Assembly: GCA_017882205.1 (NCBI GenBank)
Contig: JADGPY010000374.1
Span: forward strand, 1-14,426
Reading direction: 5' to 3'
Length of the DNA: 14,426 bases
DNA from: Chitinophagaceae bacterium
Lineage (GTDB): Bacteria > Bacteroidota > Bacteroidia > Chitinophagales > Chitinophagaceae
Part shown: positions 1 through 6,801 of the stretch, in pieces
Layout: the number at the start of each line of letters is the position of its first letter
How positions within the stretch are numbered: the stretch's first letter is position 1
Made by a program: the position numbers and the translations under genes
Notes under the pieces: generated by a model
Database searches by the model: none
The model's input: the letters and a program-made list of their open reading frames with translations, nothing else
What the model was told of the DNA's origin: nothing

Positions 1-478
1 TTGCTAAGTCAAGTTGAGTTCTTACAGAAGCCATACTCTGCTTTATTGCTACTACATTTTGTGTTTGTACAGCATCATCCAGTTTTAATAACAGTTGACC
101 CTTATGTACCATATCACCTTTCTTTACATAAATAGCTTTTACCTGTCCACCCATGCCACGTGGGGTTATATAAGAAATATTATCAGCGTCTATTCTTCCC
201 TGAAGATCGATAGAATGAGTAAAGTTTTGAACTTTGACCGGGGAAATGCTCACTAACTTTGCCTGGACATTTTTTCCAAAACCAGTATCCAGCTTTGCGA
301 TCTCACTTTCAAGTGCTTTTATTTTTTCATCGGTTTTATTCTTTTCATTCTTTAATTTCTCAAGTTCCACTTTCTTATCGGTGAGTCCTCCTTCTCTTTC
401 CTTCTTTGTTGCCGTTCCGCAAGAAGCGGCTGTCAGCATAATCGCAATTATTAAACTAAACCTATTGATCTTTTGCAT
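1..478 (-). CDS. Efflux RND/HlyD-type periplasmic adaptor lipoprotein (partial, C-terminus beyond left edge)
   Basis: Periplasmic adaptor (membrane fusion protein) that would link an inner-membrane pump to the TolC-like channel encoded just upstream. Only the first 159 residues are visible; the frame is open to the left edge. The N-terminus has a basic start, a hydrophobic stretch and a lipobox (A17-A18-S19-C20), so it should be a lipoprotein. Residues about 28-57 are rich in Lys/Glu and Leu with heptad character, suggesting a short coiled coil. Residues about 84-130 resemble the first half of a biotinyl-lipoyl-like domain (GRIDADN, GGQVKAIYVKKGDMVHKGQ, LLLKLDD), the family hallmark, and the following Gln/Ser-rich segment would start the alpha-hairpin. 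It begins 26 bp after the tolC-like stop, so it is probably co-transcribed. The family is clear; whether the pump is RND or ABC (MacB-like) cannot be told from this fragment. Confidence 0.9.
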   Translation of the reverse strand, partial: MQKINRFSLIIAIMLTAASCGTATKKEREGGLTDKKVELEKLKNEKNKTDEKIKALESEIAKLDTGFGKNVQAKLVSISPVKVQNFTHSIDLQGRIDADNISYITPRGMGGQVKAIYVKKGDMVHKGQLLLKLDDAVQTQNVVAIKQSMASVRTQLDLA

Positions 479-504
479 TGTCTTCTGATTTTTGATTAAT
501 TCAA

Positions 505-1845
505 TTATAATTTTCCCGCGGCTTTTAAATAATCAATCTTAGCATTGATGGCATCGTACAATGAACTATAATAATTATTCTGAGCAACTTTTAATTCTGT
601 TTGGGCATTGTATATCTCCTGGTTATTTCCCAGCCCCTGTTCAAACTTTAATTTTGTTGTTTTATATACCTGCTCTGCCAATAGAATATTTTTTTTCTGA
701 CTATCCATAGTGATAATTGCATTTTTCATTCTTAGCCGGGCCTCTTCCACATCATTATCTACTGATAATTTGAATTGATCCATACTATTCTTTTGCTTCT
801 CAAGATCAAGCCTGGCCTTGCTGATACGCGCGTTGCGGGCACCTCCATCAAAGATAGGAACGGTGAGTTTCAGTCCGATATACGATGTGGTAAACCAACT
901 TTCACCTCCCTTGAAGAAATCAAATGTTGTGCGCTGGGCATTTTTTGTATAGTTGGCCATCCCAGTAAGGGTGGGCAATTTGCTTAACTGGTATCGTTTG
1001 ATATTGAATTCGTCAAGTTTTACAAACAGGTTCATAGCCTGTAATTCCTTTCGATCATTGTAATTATAAGCTGCATCAAGAATGTCGGATTTTAATTCCT
1101 CATCGTTAAGGGTATCAGTTAAAATCAGCTGGTCTTGCTGTGGCATGCTCAGTAAAAATTTTAAGCCCGCATTTCCTGCAGCTATTTGGTTCTCTGCTTT
1201 CATTTTTTCGGTTACCAGGTTATTTAACTGCACTTCCACTTTATCAATGTCCAGTTTTTCAGCAAAGCCGTTTTTATATATTTCACGTGTATCGTGTAAT
1301 AATTTTTGATAACGCTCAATGTTGGCATCAAGACTTTCAATCTGCTTTTTACCAACCACCAGTTGGTAATAGATCTTATAAACATTTGCTTTGATCAACT
1401 CCTGGCTTACTTCTTCATTTTTGGTGGCGAATTGCAGAGCAGTTTTTTTCGCCATCAATCCTATAAATACCTGTCCGTCAAATAATAGCTGCTGAATCTC
1501 GCCTCCAAATGATGCATTGTATTTTGTCCCGAATTTAAAAGGGATGTATGTTCCCGGAGGCCCACCGATTATTTCTGCAGGCAAAAGGCTTGTGGGTATC
1601 GACAAATAATTATTTATATTAGCATTGCCATTTATTTGGGGAAATGCTCCTGCAGTTATTTCTTTATTTGTCTGGCGCTGTTCTTCTATATCAAGGAGGG
1701 CATTCTTTACCTGTGCAGAGTTTTTAGTGGCATAATTAACTGCCTGCTGCACAGAGAAAGAATTCACCTGCTGTGCAATCACCTGAGATTGAAGCAGTGT
1801 TAAAAGCAGTATCAGCGATAATTTTACCAGCGTATTCTTTTCCAT
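505..1845 (-). CDS. TolC-family outer membrane efflux protein
   Basis: Outer membrane channel component of a tripartite efflux system, 446 residues, the usual length for the family. A signal peptide is evident (MEKN, then a Leu/Ile-rich core, cleavage near VIA-QQ at about residues 24-25). The mature protein has the two-fold layout of outer membrane efflux proteins: a long helical region with Asn/Gln/Lys-rich heptads (about 30-75 and 150-250), a central segment, then a second copy. The second copy includes a short strand region near LKLTVPIFDGGARNARISKA, a PIF-DGG motif typical of TolC homologues, and a C-terminal helical stretch containing EQGLGNNQEIYNAQTEL. The start lies 2 bp after the tetR stop, so the two are tightly coupled, and the adaptor follows 26 bp downstream. 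Substrate is unknown; the TetR partner suggests induction by a toxic compound. Confidence 0.95.
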   Translation of the reverse strand: MEKNTLVKLSLILLLTLLQSQVIAQQVNSFSVQQAVNYATKNSAQVKNALLDIEEQRQTNKEITAGAFPQINGNANINNYLSIPTSLLPAEIIGGPPGTYIPFKFGTKYNASFGGEIQQLLFDGQVFIGLMAKKTALQFATKNEEVSQELIKANVYKIYYQLVVGKKQIESLDANIERYQKLLHDTREIYKNGFAEKLDIDKVEVQLNNLVTEKMKAENQIAAGNAGLKFLLSMPQQDQLILTDTLNDEELKSDILDAAYNYNDRKELQAMNLFVKLDEFNIKRYQLSKLPTLTGMANYTKNAQRTTFDFFKGGESWFTTSYIGLKLTVPIFDGGARNARISKARLDLEKQKNSMDQFKLSVDNDVEEARLRMKNAIITMDSQKKNILLAEQVYKTTKLKFEQGLGNNQEIYNAQTELKVAQNNYYSSLYDAINAKIDYLKAAGKL

Positions 1846-1847
1846 CT

Positions 1848-2468
1848 TTAAACTTTTTTTCTTTCCTGTTGATATTTTAAAATGAGTTTATGCCCTTTAA
1901 GACTGGCAATCCCAAATAGATAATGTTCTATTAGTTGTTGCTCAACATCAAGCACATTATATTTTGCTTTTGGGAATACCTCCTGGTTAAAAGAAAGCAT
2001 CATTGTCTCCAATCTCAACTTTGCTATAATATCTATCTTTAACTCTTTGCGGTATAATTCCTCGTGTATCCCTCTTTCCAGGTTATCCTTCATTACCTGG
2101 TAGATGTATTTGTATTTATAGTGAAGGAATTTCTGAAATGAGCCGGGATGATTTCTTTCGAGATCATGTAGAATAGAAGGATTCATATCCTGGAACATTT
2201 CCTTGATCATCTCCATCGTAAGGAAAACTTCATGAATAGCATTGGTAGCCACTGACCTGTCATGATTACACGATTCTTGGTTATGGTCGATAATATCCGA
2301 GATCACCGCATCCACGATCTCATCCTTATCTGCATAATATAGATAGATGGTTTTTTTTGAAATACTCAATTGGCTCGCAATTTCATCCATCGTCACAGAA
2401 CGAATACCTAATCGCCTGAATAATTCTTCTGCTTTTTGTTTTATTCTGTCCTTTACGTCCATAATCAT
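1848..2468 (-). CDS. TetR/AcrR-family repressor of the efflux operon
   Basis: One-component transcriptional repressor, 206 residues from the start chosen here. The N-terminal helix-turn-helix is clear: KQKAEELFRRLGIRSVT, then MDEIASQLSISKKTIYLYY and the following DKDEIV, the classic TetR DNA-binding pattern. The C-terminal part (about residues 60-206) is helical with no recognisable ligand signature, as expected for the variable effector domain. The frame is open further upstream to an ATG at 2519, but a well-formed promoter at 2481-2511 lies downstream of that codon, so the real start must be the ATG at 2468 or the one two codons later at 2462. The gene is first in a minus-strand operon with the tolC-like and adaptor genes, and the palindrome over its promoter suggests autorepression. 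Family assignment is sure; the inducer is unknown. Confidence 0.93.
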   Translation of the reverse strand: MIMDVKDRIKQKAEELFRRLGIRSVTMDEIASQLSISKKTIYLYYADKDEIVDAVISDIIDHNQESCNHDRSVATNAIHEVFLTMEMIKEMFQDMNPSILHDLERNHPGSFQKFLHYKYKYIYQVMKDNLERGIHEELYRKELKIDIIAKLRLETMMLSFNQEVFPKAKYNVLDVEQQLIEHYLFGIASLKGHKLILKYQQERKKV

Positions 2469-2480
2469 TTTTAACGGATG

Positions 2481-2511
2481 CAAAACTATGGAAACTTTTA
2501 ATGTTACCAAA
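2481..2511 (-). promoter_or_regulatory. Bacteroidota-type promoter of the tetR-efflux operon
   Basis: On the minus strand TTTG (2511-2508) is followed by exactly 19 bp and then TAGTTTTG (2488-2481). Both elements match the known Bacteroidota consensus TTTG / TAnnTTTG with the expected spacing. Transcription should start at about 2474-2477, leaving a leader of only some 6-15 nt before the ATG at 2468 or 2462. This placement rules out the upstream ATG at 2519 as the start. Confidence 0.75.
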
Positions 2512-2519
2512 GTTTCCAT
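2488..2519. promoter_or_regulatory. Palindromic operator, probable TetR-family binding site
   Basis: Perfect inverted repeat with 11-bp arms, ATGGAAACTTT (2488-2498) and AAAGTTTCCAT (2509-2519), separated by 10 bp. It covers the -33 element and the spacer and touches the -7 element of the tetR promoter, an ideal position for repression by the TetR protein encoded immediately downstream. A perfect 22-base match is very unlikely by chance in a 129-bp intergenic region. That the TetR protein is its ligand is inference from position and family habit. Confidence 0.8.
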
Positions 2520-2597
2520 TCTTTTTTTTATGAATGGTATATTATTTTATTGTTACCCCATGCAAAAGTTAACTTTACAGTACAAATTTTGACCATT

Positions 2598-3191
2598 ATG
2601 CCAAACTCAGTACGCTACCAAAAATTCATTCAATATTTACTCCAGGGTTTGCTGATCCTTGCTCCCGTAACCATCACGGTATATGCTATTTATGAAGTTT
2701 TTGATAAGATAGATGGGATCCTCAGGCCCGTTATCAATATTCCGGGAATTGGATTTGTTATCATTATTGGATTTGTGCTCCTGATTGGTTATCTCAGCTC
2801 GTTTTTCCTGATGAGTAGAATTTTATCACTGATTGATAAATTATTGGATAGAACACCTGGCATTAAGCTTTTCTATTCATTCATTAAAGACTTTTTTGAA
2901 GCTTTTGCAGGGAATAAGAAAAAATTCACCAGGGGAGTACTCGCAAACATTGAAAATAATGATGTATGGCGGGTAGGATTTATTACCCAGGAAGACATGA
3001 GCAGCTTTTCGATGCAGGGTTATGTAGCGGTATATGTTCCGATGGCATATTCAGTAGCCGGTCAGGTATATGTATTACCAAAGGAGAGAGTAAAGCCGAT
3101 CACGAATATCAGTTCTGCACAAACAATGAAATTTGCTGTTAGTGGCGGAGTTACCGATGTAGTTGAAGTAGGAGATCATGTGATAATTTAA
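2598..3191 (+). CDS. DUF502 family membrane protein
   Basis: Integral membrane protein of unknown function, 197 residues, normal for DUF502 (PF04367). Two membrane segments are visible: about residues 12-31 (LLQGLLILAPVTITVYAIY) and about 45-70 (IPGIGFVIIIGFVLLIGYLSS). They are followed by the family-typical RTPGIKLFYSFIKDFFEAF and a soluble C-terminal part with YVPMAYSVAGQVYVLPKERV and a SGGV turn near the end. I chose the ATG at 2598 (MPNSVRYQKF) because it begins the conserved region; an upstream in-frame ATG at 2550 would add 16 unconserved residues. A TAACTTTA sequence at 2570-2577 resembles a -7 element, but no good -33 element accompanies it. It is divergent from tetR; the operator lies 78 bp upstream, so joint regulation is possible but not shown. 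Confidence 0.9.
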   Translation: MPNSVRYQKFIQYLLQGLLILAPVTITVYAIYEVFDKIDGILRPVINIPGIGFVIIIGFVLLIGYLSSFFLMSRILSLIDKLLDRTPGIKLFYSFIKDFFEAFAGNKKKFTRGVLANIENNDVWRVGFITQEDMSSFSMQGYVAVYVPMAYSVAGQVYVLPKERVKPITNISSAQTMKFAVSGGVTDVVEVGDHVII

Positions 3192-3222
3192 TTGTTTTGT
3201 TCATCCAATAAACCATTAAGAG

Positions 3223-4191
3223 TTGAAACGGCTTTTATTTGTCTTGCTATTATTATGTATTGATTTTAAAAGTTATTGCTGGGGATTTTATGCACACAAG
3301 AAAATCAACAATTATGCTGTATTCCTGTTGCCGCCGGAAATGATTGTATTTTACAAGGCTAATATAGTCTTTCTTACCGAGCATGCAACAGATCCTGATA
3401 AACGGAAAAATGTAGTAACTGCAGAAGGGCCTAAACATTATATTGATATCGATCATTATGGCACATACCCCTACCATGAATTGCCGAGGAAATGGGGAGA
3501 TGCTATTGCAAAATATTCGGTTGATACAGTAATAGCAAATGGCATAGTTCCCTGGCATATACAGCTGATGCTTGCAAGATTAACAAACGCATTTAAGGAA
3601 AAAAACTTTTCAAAAATATTAAGGTATAGTGCAGACATTGGTCACTACATAGCGGATGCCCATGTACCATTACATACTAACAGTAACCACAATGGGCAAC
3701 TGACAGATCAGAAAGGAATACATGCATTCTGGGAAAGCCGGATTCCTGAACTGCTGGCTGATAAAGAATTTAATTTTTTTATTGGCAAAGCGCAATACAT
3801 AAAAGATCCCGGCGAATTTATATGGGCCCGGATTCTTGAAAGTGGTAAAGCGGCTGATTCAGTATTGTTATTTGATCGCGAGCTGACGAAGGAATTTCCA
3901 GCAGATAAAAAATATGCTTTTGAACAACGGAACAAAGTATTGATAAAACAATATTCATCCGCCTATACCATTGCCTTTAATAATAAACTGAATGGGATGG
4001 TAGAAAGGCGAATGCGTCAAGCGATTTTTGCAGTGGCCTCCTTCTGGTATACCGCATGGGTGAATGCAGGCCAACCAGATCTTAAAGATCTTACCAATCA
4101 AAAATTCTCTGAAGCCGACCTGAAAGAGTTTAAAAAGTTAGATGAAACATGGAAAACTGGTAAAGTAAAGACGAGAGATCAGGAAGAGTAA
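3223..4191 (+). CDS. Secreted zinc-dependent phospholipase C/P1-nuclease-fold protein (TTG start)
   Basis: Predicted secreted metalloenzyme of 322 residues in the phospholipase C/P1 nuclease superfamily, which holds a three-zinc cluster. The signal peptide (KRLLFVLLLLCIDFKSYC) would be cleaved after C19, making W20 the mature first residue, with W20-G-x-x-x-H25 matching the W1...H6 zinc-binding start of P1 nuclease. Further candidate ligands are H72 and D75 (KHYIDID), H141 and D145 (GHYIADAH), H151, and H167 and E171 (HAFWE), in the family's HxxxD...H...HxxxE order. The start is TTG: an in-frame TAA lies two codons upstream and no ATG occurs before residue 40, so no alternative keeps the signal peptide. 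It begins 31 bp after the DUF502 stop. Whether it cleaves phospholipid or nucleic acid cannot be decided here. Confidence 0.87.
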   Translation: MKRLLFVLLLLCIDFKSYCWGFYAHKKINNYAVFLLPPEMIVFYKANIVFLTEHATDPDKRKNVVTAEGPKHYIDIDHYGTYPYHELPRKWGDAIAKYSVDTVIANGIVPWHIQLMLARLTNAFKEKNFSKILRYSADIGHYIADAHVPLHTNSNHNGQLTDQKGIHAFWESRIPELLADKEFNFFIGKAQYIKDPGEFIWARILESGKAADSVLLFDRELTKEFPADKKYAFEQRNKVLIKQYSSAYTIAFNNKLNGMVERRMRQAIFAVASFWYTAWVNAGQPDLKDLTNQKFSEADLKEFKKLDETWKTGKVKTRDQEE

Positions 4192-4232
4192 TTTCACTTA
4201 AATAATATTTTACGTGCCTTCCGTAGCAACCC

Positions 4233-4253
4233 TTGTCGAGCGAAGCGAGACAA
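4233..4253. repeat. Short palindrome with a GCGAAGC mini-hairpin core
   Basis: Twenty-one-base inverted repeat in the 114-bp gap before serC: outer arms TTGTC and GACAA, an inner GCGAAGC core, and tandem G/A mismatches (GA opposite GA) between them. The heptamer GCGAAGC is known to form an exceptionally stable DNA mini-hairpin, and tandem G-A pairs are compatible with a continuous stem. No T-run follows on either strand, so it does not look like a terminator. It may be one copy of a dispersed intergenic palindrome, but only this copy is visible here. Confidence 0.5.
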
Positions 4254-4279
4254 AAACTCCATTTGTTCATTCTAAGTCC

Positions 4280-4287
4280 TATTTTTG
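4280..4287 (+). promoter_or_regulatory. Candidate -7 element upstream of serC
   Basis: TATTTTTG matches the Bacteroidota -7 consensus TAnnTTTG and would start transcription at about 4292-4295, some 12 nt before the serC GTG codon. The nearest upstream TTTG (4262-4265) is only 14 bp away instead of about 19, so the -33 part is not supported. Confidence 0.4.
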
Positions 4288-4305
4288 CGTCCGAAAATTT
4301 TATAA

Positions 4306-5373
4306 GTGATCCATAATTTTAACGCAGGTCCATCTATCCTTCCTAAACAAGTTTTTGCACAAGCAGCAGAAGCCATCCAAAATTATAATAATACCGGTTT
4401 GTCCATCCTTGAGATCGGCCATCGTACCAGCCTCTTCGAAGATGTTATGAATGAGGCAAGAAGCCTGGTAAAGGAATTAATGCTATTAGATGACCAGCAT
4501 GAAGTGTTATTTCTTCATGGAGGTGCATCTACACAATTTATGCAGGTGCCAATGAACCTGCTTAATGAAAAAGATACTGCTGCATTTGCAGATACTGGCA
4601 TATGGTCCACAAAAGCTATAAAGGAAGCGAGGCTTTTTGGGAATGTTGACATCGTTTGCAGTTCTAAAGAGGCCAATTATTCGTTTATTCCGAAAGATTT
4701 TGCAGTACCTAATGATGCAAAATATTTTCACATTACTACTAACAATACTATATATGGAACTCAATGGCAAAAGATCCCTTCAGTAAGTATCCCCTTTATT
4801 GCTGATATGAGCAGTGATATTCTTAGCCGTTCAATAGATTTTAATGCATTTGATCTTATCTATGCGGGGGCGCAAAAAAATATTGGTTGTGCAGGTGTAA
4901 ACCTCGTAGTTGTAAAGAATAATATACTTGGAAAAGTAAAACGGACAATTCCTACCATCATGGATTATAGGAATCACATAAAAGAAGGCAGCATGTTAAA
5001 TACCCCTCCGGTATTCGCGATCTATGTAAGTATGCTTACATTAAGATGGCTGAAAGAAATTGGTGGAGTTGCTGAAGTGGAGAAACTGAACAATGCAAAG
5101 GCAAAGATGTTATATAATGAAATTGATAGCAACCCGTTATTCCGTGGAACCGTGGCAACTGAGGACCGAAGCAAGATGAATGTTTGTTTTACGGCCATAG
5201 ACAAAGAGGTAGAAAGCAATTTCCTTGAATTTTCCACTAAGAATGGAATCGTAGGCATCAAGGGGCATCGCTCCTCCGGTGGCTTCAGGGCATCACTCTA
5301 TAATGCGCTCCCATTGGAAAGTGTTCAGATACTTGTTGAAATAATGAGCTCATTTGCATCAAAAGCAGGATAA
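4306..5373 (+). CDS. serC: Phosphoserine aminotransferase (GTG start)
   Basis: Cytoplasmic PLP enzyme that converts 3-phosphohydroxypyruvate and glutamate to O-phosphoserine in serine biosynthesis, and can act on the equivalent step of pyridoxal phosphate synthesis. At 355 residues it has the standard length. The family N-terminus HNFNAGPSILP is followed by GLSILEIGHRTSLFEDV, FLHGGASTQFMQVPMNLL (phosphate and cofactor contacts), FIADMSSDILSR, and AGAQKNIG with the Schiff-base lysine at K191. The C-terminal KGHRSSGGFRASLYNALPLESVQILVEIM carries the conserved substrate-binding His-Arg segment. The start is GTG; the next in-frame ATG is well inside the conserved domain. DUF1015 follows 65 bp downstream on the same strand; serA is not in the window. 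Confidence 0.97.
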   Translation: MIHNFNAGPSILPKQVFAQAAEAIQNYNNTGLSILEIGHRTSLFEDVMNEARSLVKELMLLDDQHEVLFLHGGASTQFMQVPMNLLNEKDTAAFADTGIWSTKAIKEARLFGNVDIVCSSKEANYSFIPKDFAVPNDAKYFHITTNNTIYGTQWQKIPSVSIPFIADMSSDILSRSIDFNAFDLIYAGAQKNIGCAGVNLVVVKNNILGKVKRTIPTIMDYRNHIKEGSMLNTPPVFAIYVSMLTLRWLKEIGGVAEVEKLNNAKAKMLYNEIDSNPLFRGTVATEDRSKMNVCFTAIDKEVESNFLEFSTKNGIVGIKGHRSSGGFRASLYNALPLESVQILVEIMSSFASKAG

Positions 5374-5438
5374 GCTTTAGATTAGTTTGGCTATATTTAC
5401 AGCCCTTTTAAAACACTAAGACTAACGCCCAATAGTAC

Positions 5439-6677
5439 ATGGTAACAATTATTCCATTCAAAGCATTGAGACCCGGAGCGCAGCATGCAAAGCAGGTTGC
5501 TTCTAAACCATACGATGTTCTTTCGAGCCGGGAAGCAAAAATTGAAGCACAAGGAAATCCCAATTCATTTTTACACATAACTAAAAGTGAGATTGATCTT
5601 CCTGAAACTCTTTCTCCCTATGCACTGGAAGTATATGAAAAAGCAAAAGAAAACCTGGTTGCTTTTATTAGCCGGGAAATACTATTTCTTGAAAATAAGC
5701 CATGCTATTATATTTACCAGTTGGTTATGCCTCCTGTAGGCAACGGTAAAGAACATACGCAAACTGGCCTGGTCTGTTGCAGCTCGCTAAAAGATTATGA
5801 CAAAGGATTGATAAAAAAACATGAGCATACAAGACCTGACAAAGAGCTAGACCGAATCACCCACATCAAAATAACCGGTGCCCAAACAGGGAATGTATTT
5901 TTAGCTTATAAAAATATTGACGATATAGATGTAATCATCAATGAATGGAAAACAGAAAGAAACCCAGTGTATGATTTTGTAGCAGATGATAAGATCAGGC
6001 ATAGTATCTGGATTATTAATGATGGCGATATCATAAGCAATATCACGTCTATATTCAAAAACAAAGTTCCCTGTACTTATATTGCCGATGGACATCATCG
6101 TGCAGCATCCGCAGCCAAGGCCCGGGAGTATTTTGACTCAAGATCATCCGGGTATTTTCTTACAACCTTATTCCCTTCTAATCAACTTCAAATTCTGGAT
6201 TACAACCGCATTATAAAAGATATGAATGGATTAAAGCCCCGGGACCTGGTTAAACTGATCGGGGAAAAGTTCATTGTGGAGAAAAAGGACCAACCAGTCT
6301 CTCCATCAGAGATACATATGTTTGGAATGTATCTTCAACACCAATGGTACCAACTGGCTGTTAAAGAAAATACCTTTAACAACGATCCGATTGGTGTTTT
6401 AGATATCACCATTCTACAAAACAATATTCTGGAGCCATTACTGGGCATCGCAGATCAGAGAACCGATAAGCGGATCGATTTTGTAGGTGGTATAAGAGGG
6501 CTTGCCGAACTGGAAAAGAGGGTAGATAATGGTGATGCAGTGGCCTTCAGTCTATACCCTGTGAGCATTGGGCAATTGTTTGATATTGCAGACAGCGGAG
6601 AGGTAATGCCTCCAAAGAGTACATGGTTTGAACCAAAACTTAGGGATGGTCTACTTACACATCTAATTAATTCATAG
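5439..6677 (+). CDS. DUF1015 family protein with a DGHHR motif, paired with serC
   Basis: Soluble protein of 412 residues belonging to DUF1015 (PF06245), whose activity I do not know to be established. The N-terminal signature is plain (PFKALRPGAQHAKQVASKPYDVLSSREA, residues about 6-33), as is the central YIADGHHRAASAAKA with D217-G218-H219-H220-R221. Later parts include the PIGVLDITILQNNILEPLLGI and DKRIDFVGGIRG segments and the closing GEVMPPKSTWFEPKLRDGLL. No signal peptide or membrane segment is visible. From memory, DUF1015 genes are often next to serA or serC in Bacteroidota, as here. The DGHHR motif resembles the nucleotide-handling loop of ParB/sulfiredoxin-fold proteins such as the ADP-dependent serine kinase SerK; a role in serine or phosphoserine metabolism is therefore a hypothesis only. 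A TATATTTA at 5392-5399 inside a GGCT...AGCC repeat could be a weak promoter, without a -33 match. Confidence 0.9.
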   Translation: MVTIIPFKALRPGAQHAKQVASKPYDVLSSREAKIEAQGNPNSFLHITKSEIDLPETLSPYALEVYEKAKENLVAFISREILFLENKPCYYIYQLVMPPVGNGKEHTQTGLVCCSSLKDYDKGLIKKHEHTRPDKELDRITHIKITGAQTGNVFLAYKNIDDIDVIINEWKTERNPVYDFVADDKIRHSIWIINDGDIISNITSIFKNKVPCTYIADGHHRAASAAKAREYFDSRSSGYFLTTLFPSNQLQILDYNRIIKDMNGLKPRDLVKLIGEKFIVEKKDQPVSPSEIHMFGMYLQHQWYQLAVKENTFNNDPIGVLDITILQNNILEPLLGIADQRTDKRIDFVGGIRGLAELEKRVDNGDAVAFSLYPVSIGQLFDIADSGEVMPPKSTWFEPKLRDGLLTHLINS

Positions 6678-6728
6678 TCACCGCACCGTCATCTTATGCG
6701 CAATAACGATTAACAGGTTCAATCAAAT

Positions 6729-6801
6729 ACTAAGTGATAACTTAGTGCCTGGAACTTAGAACTGAACTTATAGAACTATGAACTTAGAACTTAGAACTTA
6801 T
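6729..6801. repeat. Degenerate AACTTAG heptamer array overlapping the TPR gene start
   Basis: Repeats built on the heptamer AACTTAG: copies at 6739-6745, 6753-6759 (in register, with one unrelated heptamer between), a shortened AACTG (6760), AACTTATAG (6765), AACTATG (6774), two perfect copies at 6781-6794 and AACTTAT at 6795-6801. At the left end the reverse-oriented ACTAAGT (6729-6735) and ACTTAGT (6740-6746) form a hairpin with a GATA loop. The ATG of the TPR gene is the last three bases of the AACTATG unit. The same unit recurs after the gene at 7812-7839. Confidence 0.75.

Noticed and set aside
234..488. Plus-strand reading frame over the adaptor gene
   Set aside because: It is antisense to the adaptor, low-complexity Ser/Phe, and its hydrophobic look mirrors the lipoprotein signal and coiled coil on the other strand.
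2469..2519. Upstream ATG at 2519 as start of the TetR protein
   Set aside because: The promoter elements lie downstream of it and the added residues fall in the operator palindrome; the conserved helix-turn-helix region starts after 2462.
4255..4287. Full promoter with TTTG at 4262 and TATTTTTG at 4280
   Set aside because: The 14-bp spacing is too short for the Bacteroidota sigma factor; only the -7 element was kept.
6739..6801. CRISPR-like repeats
   Set aside because: Units are 7 bp, contiguous and degenerate, with no spacers and no cas genes nearby.
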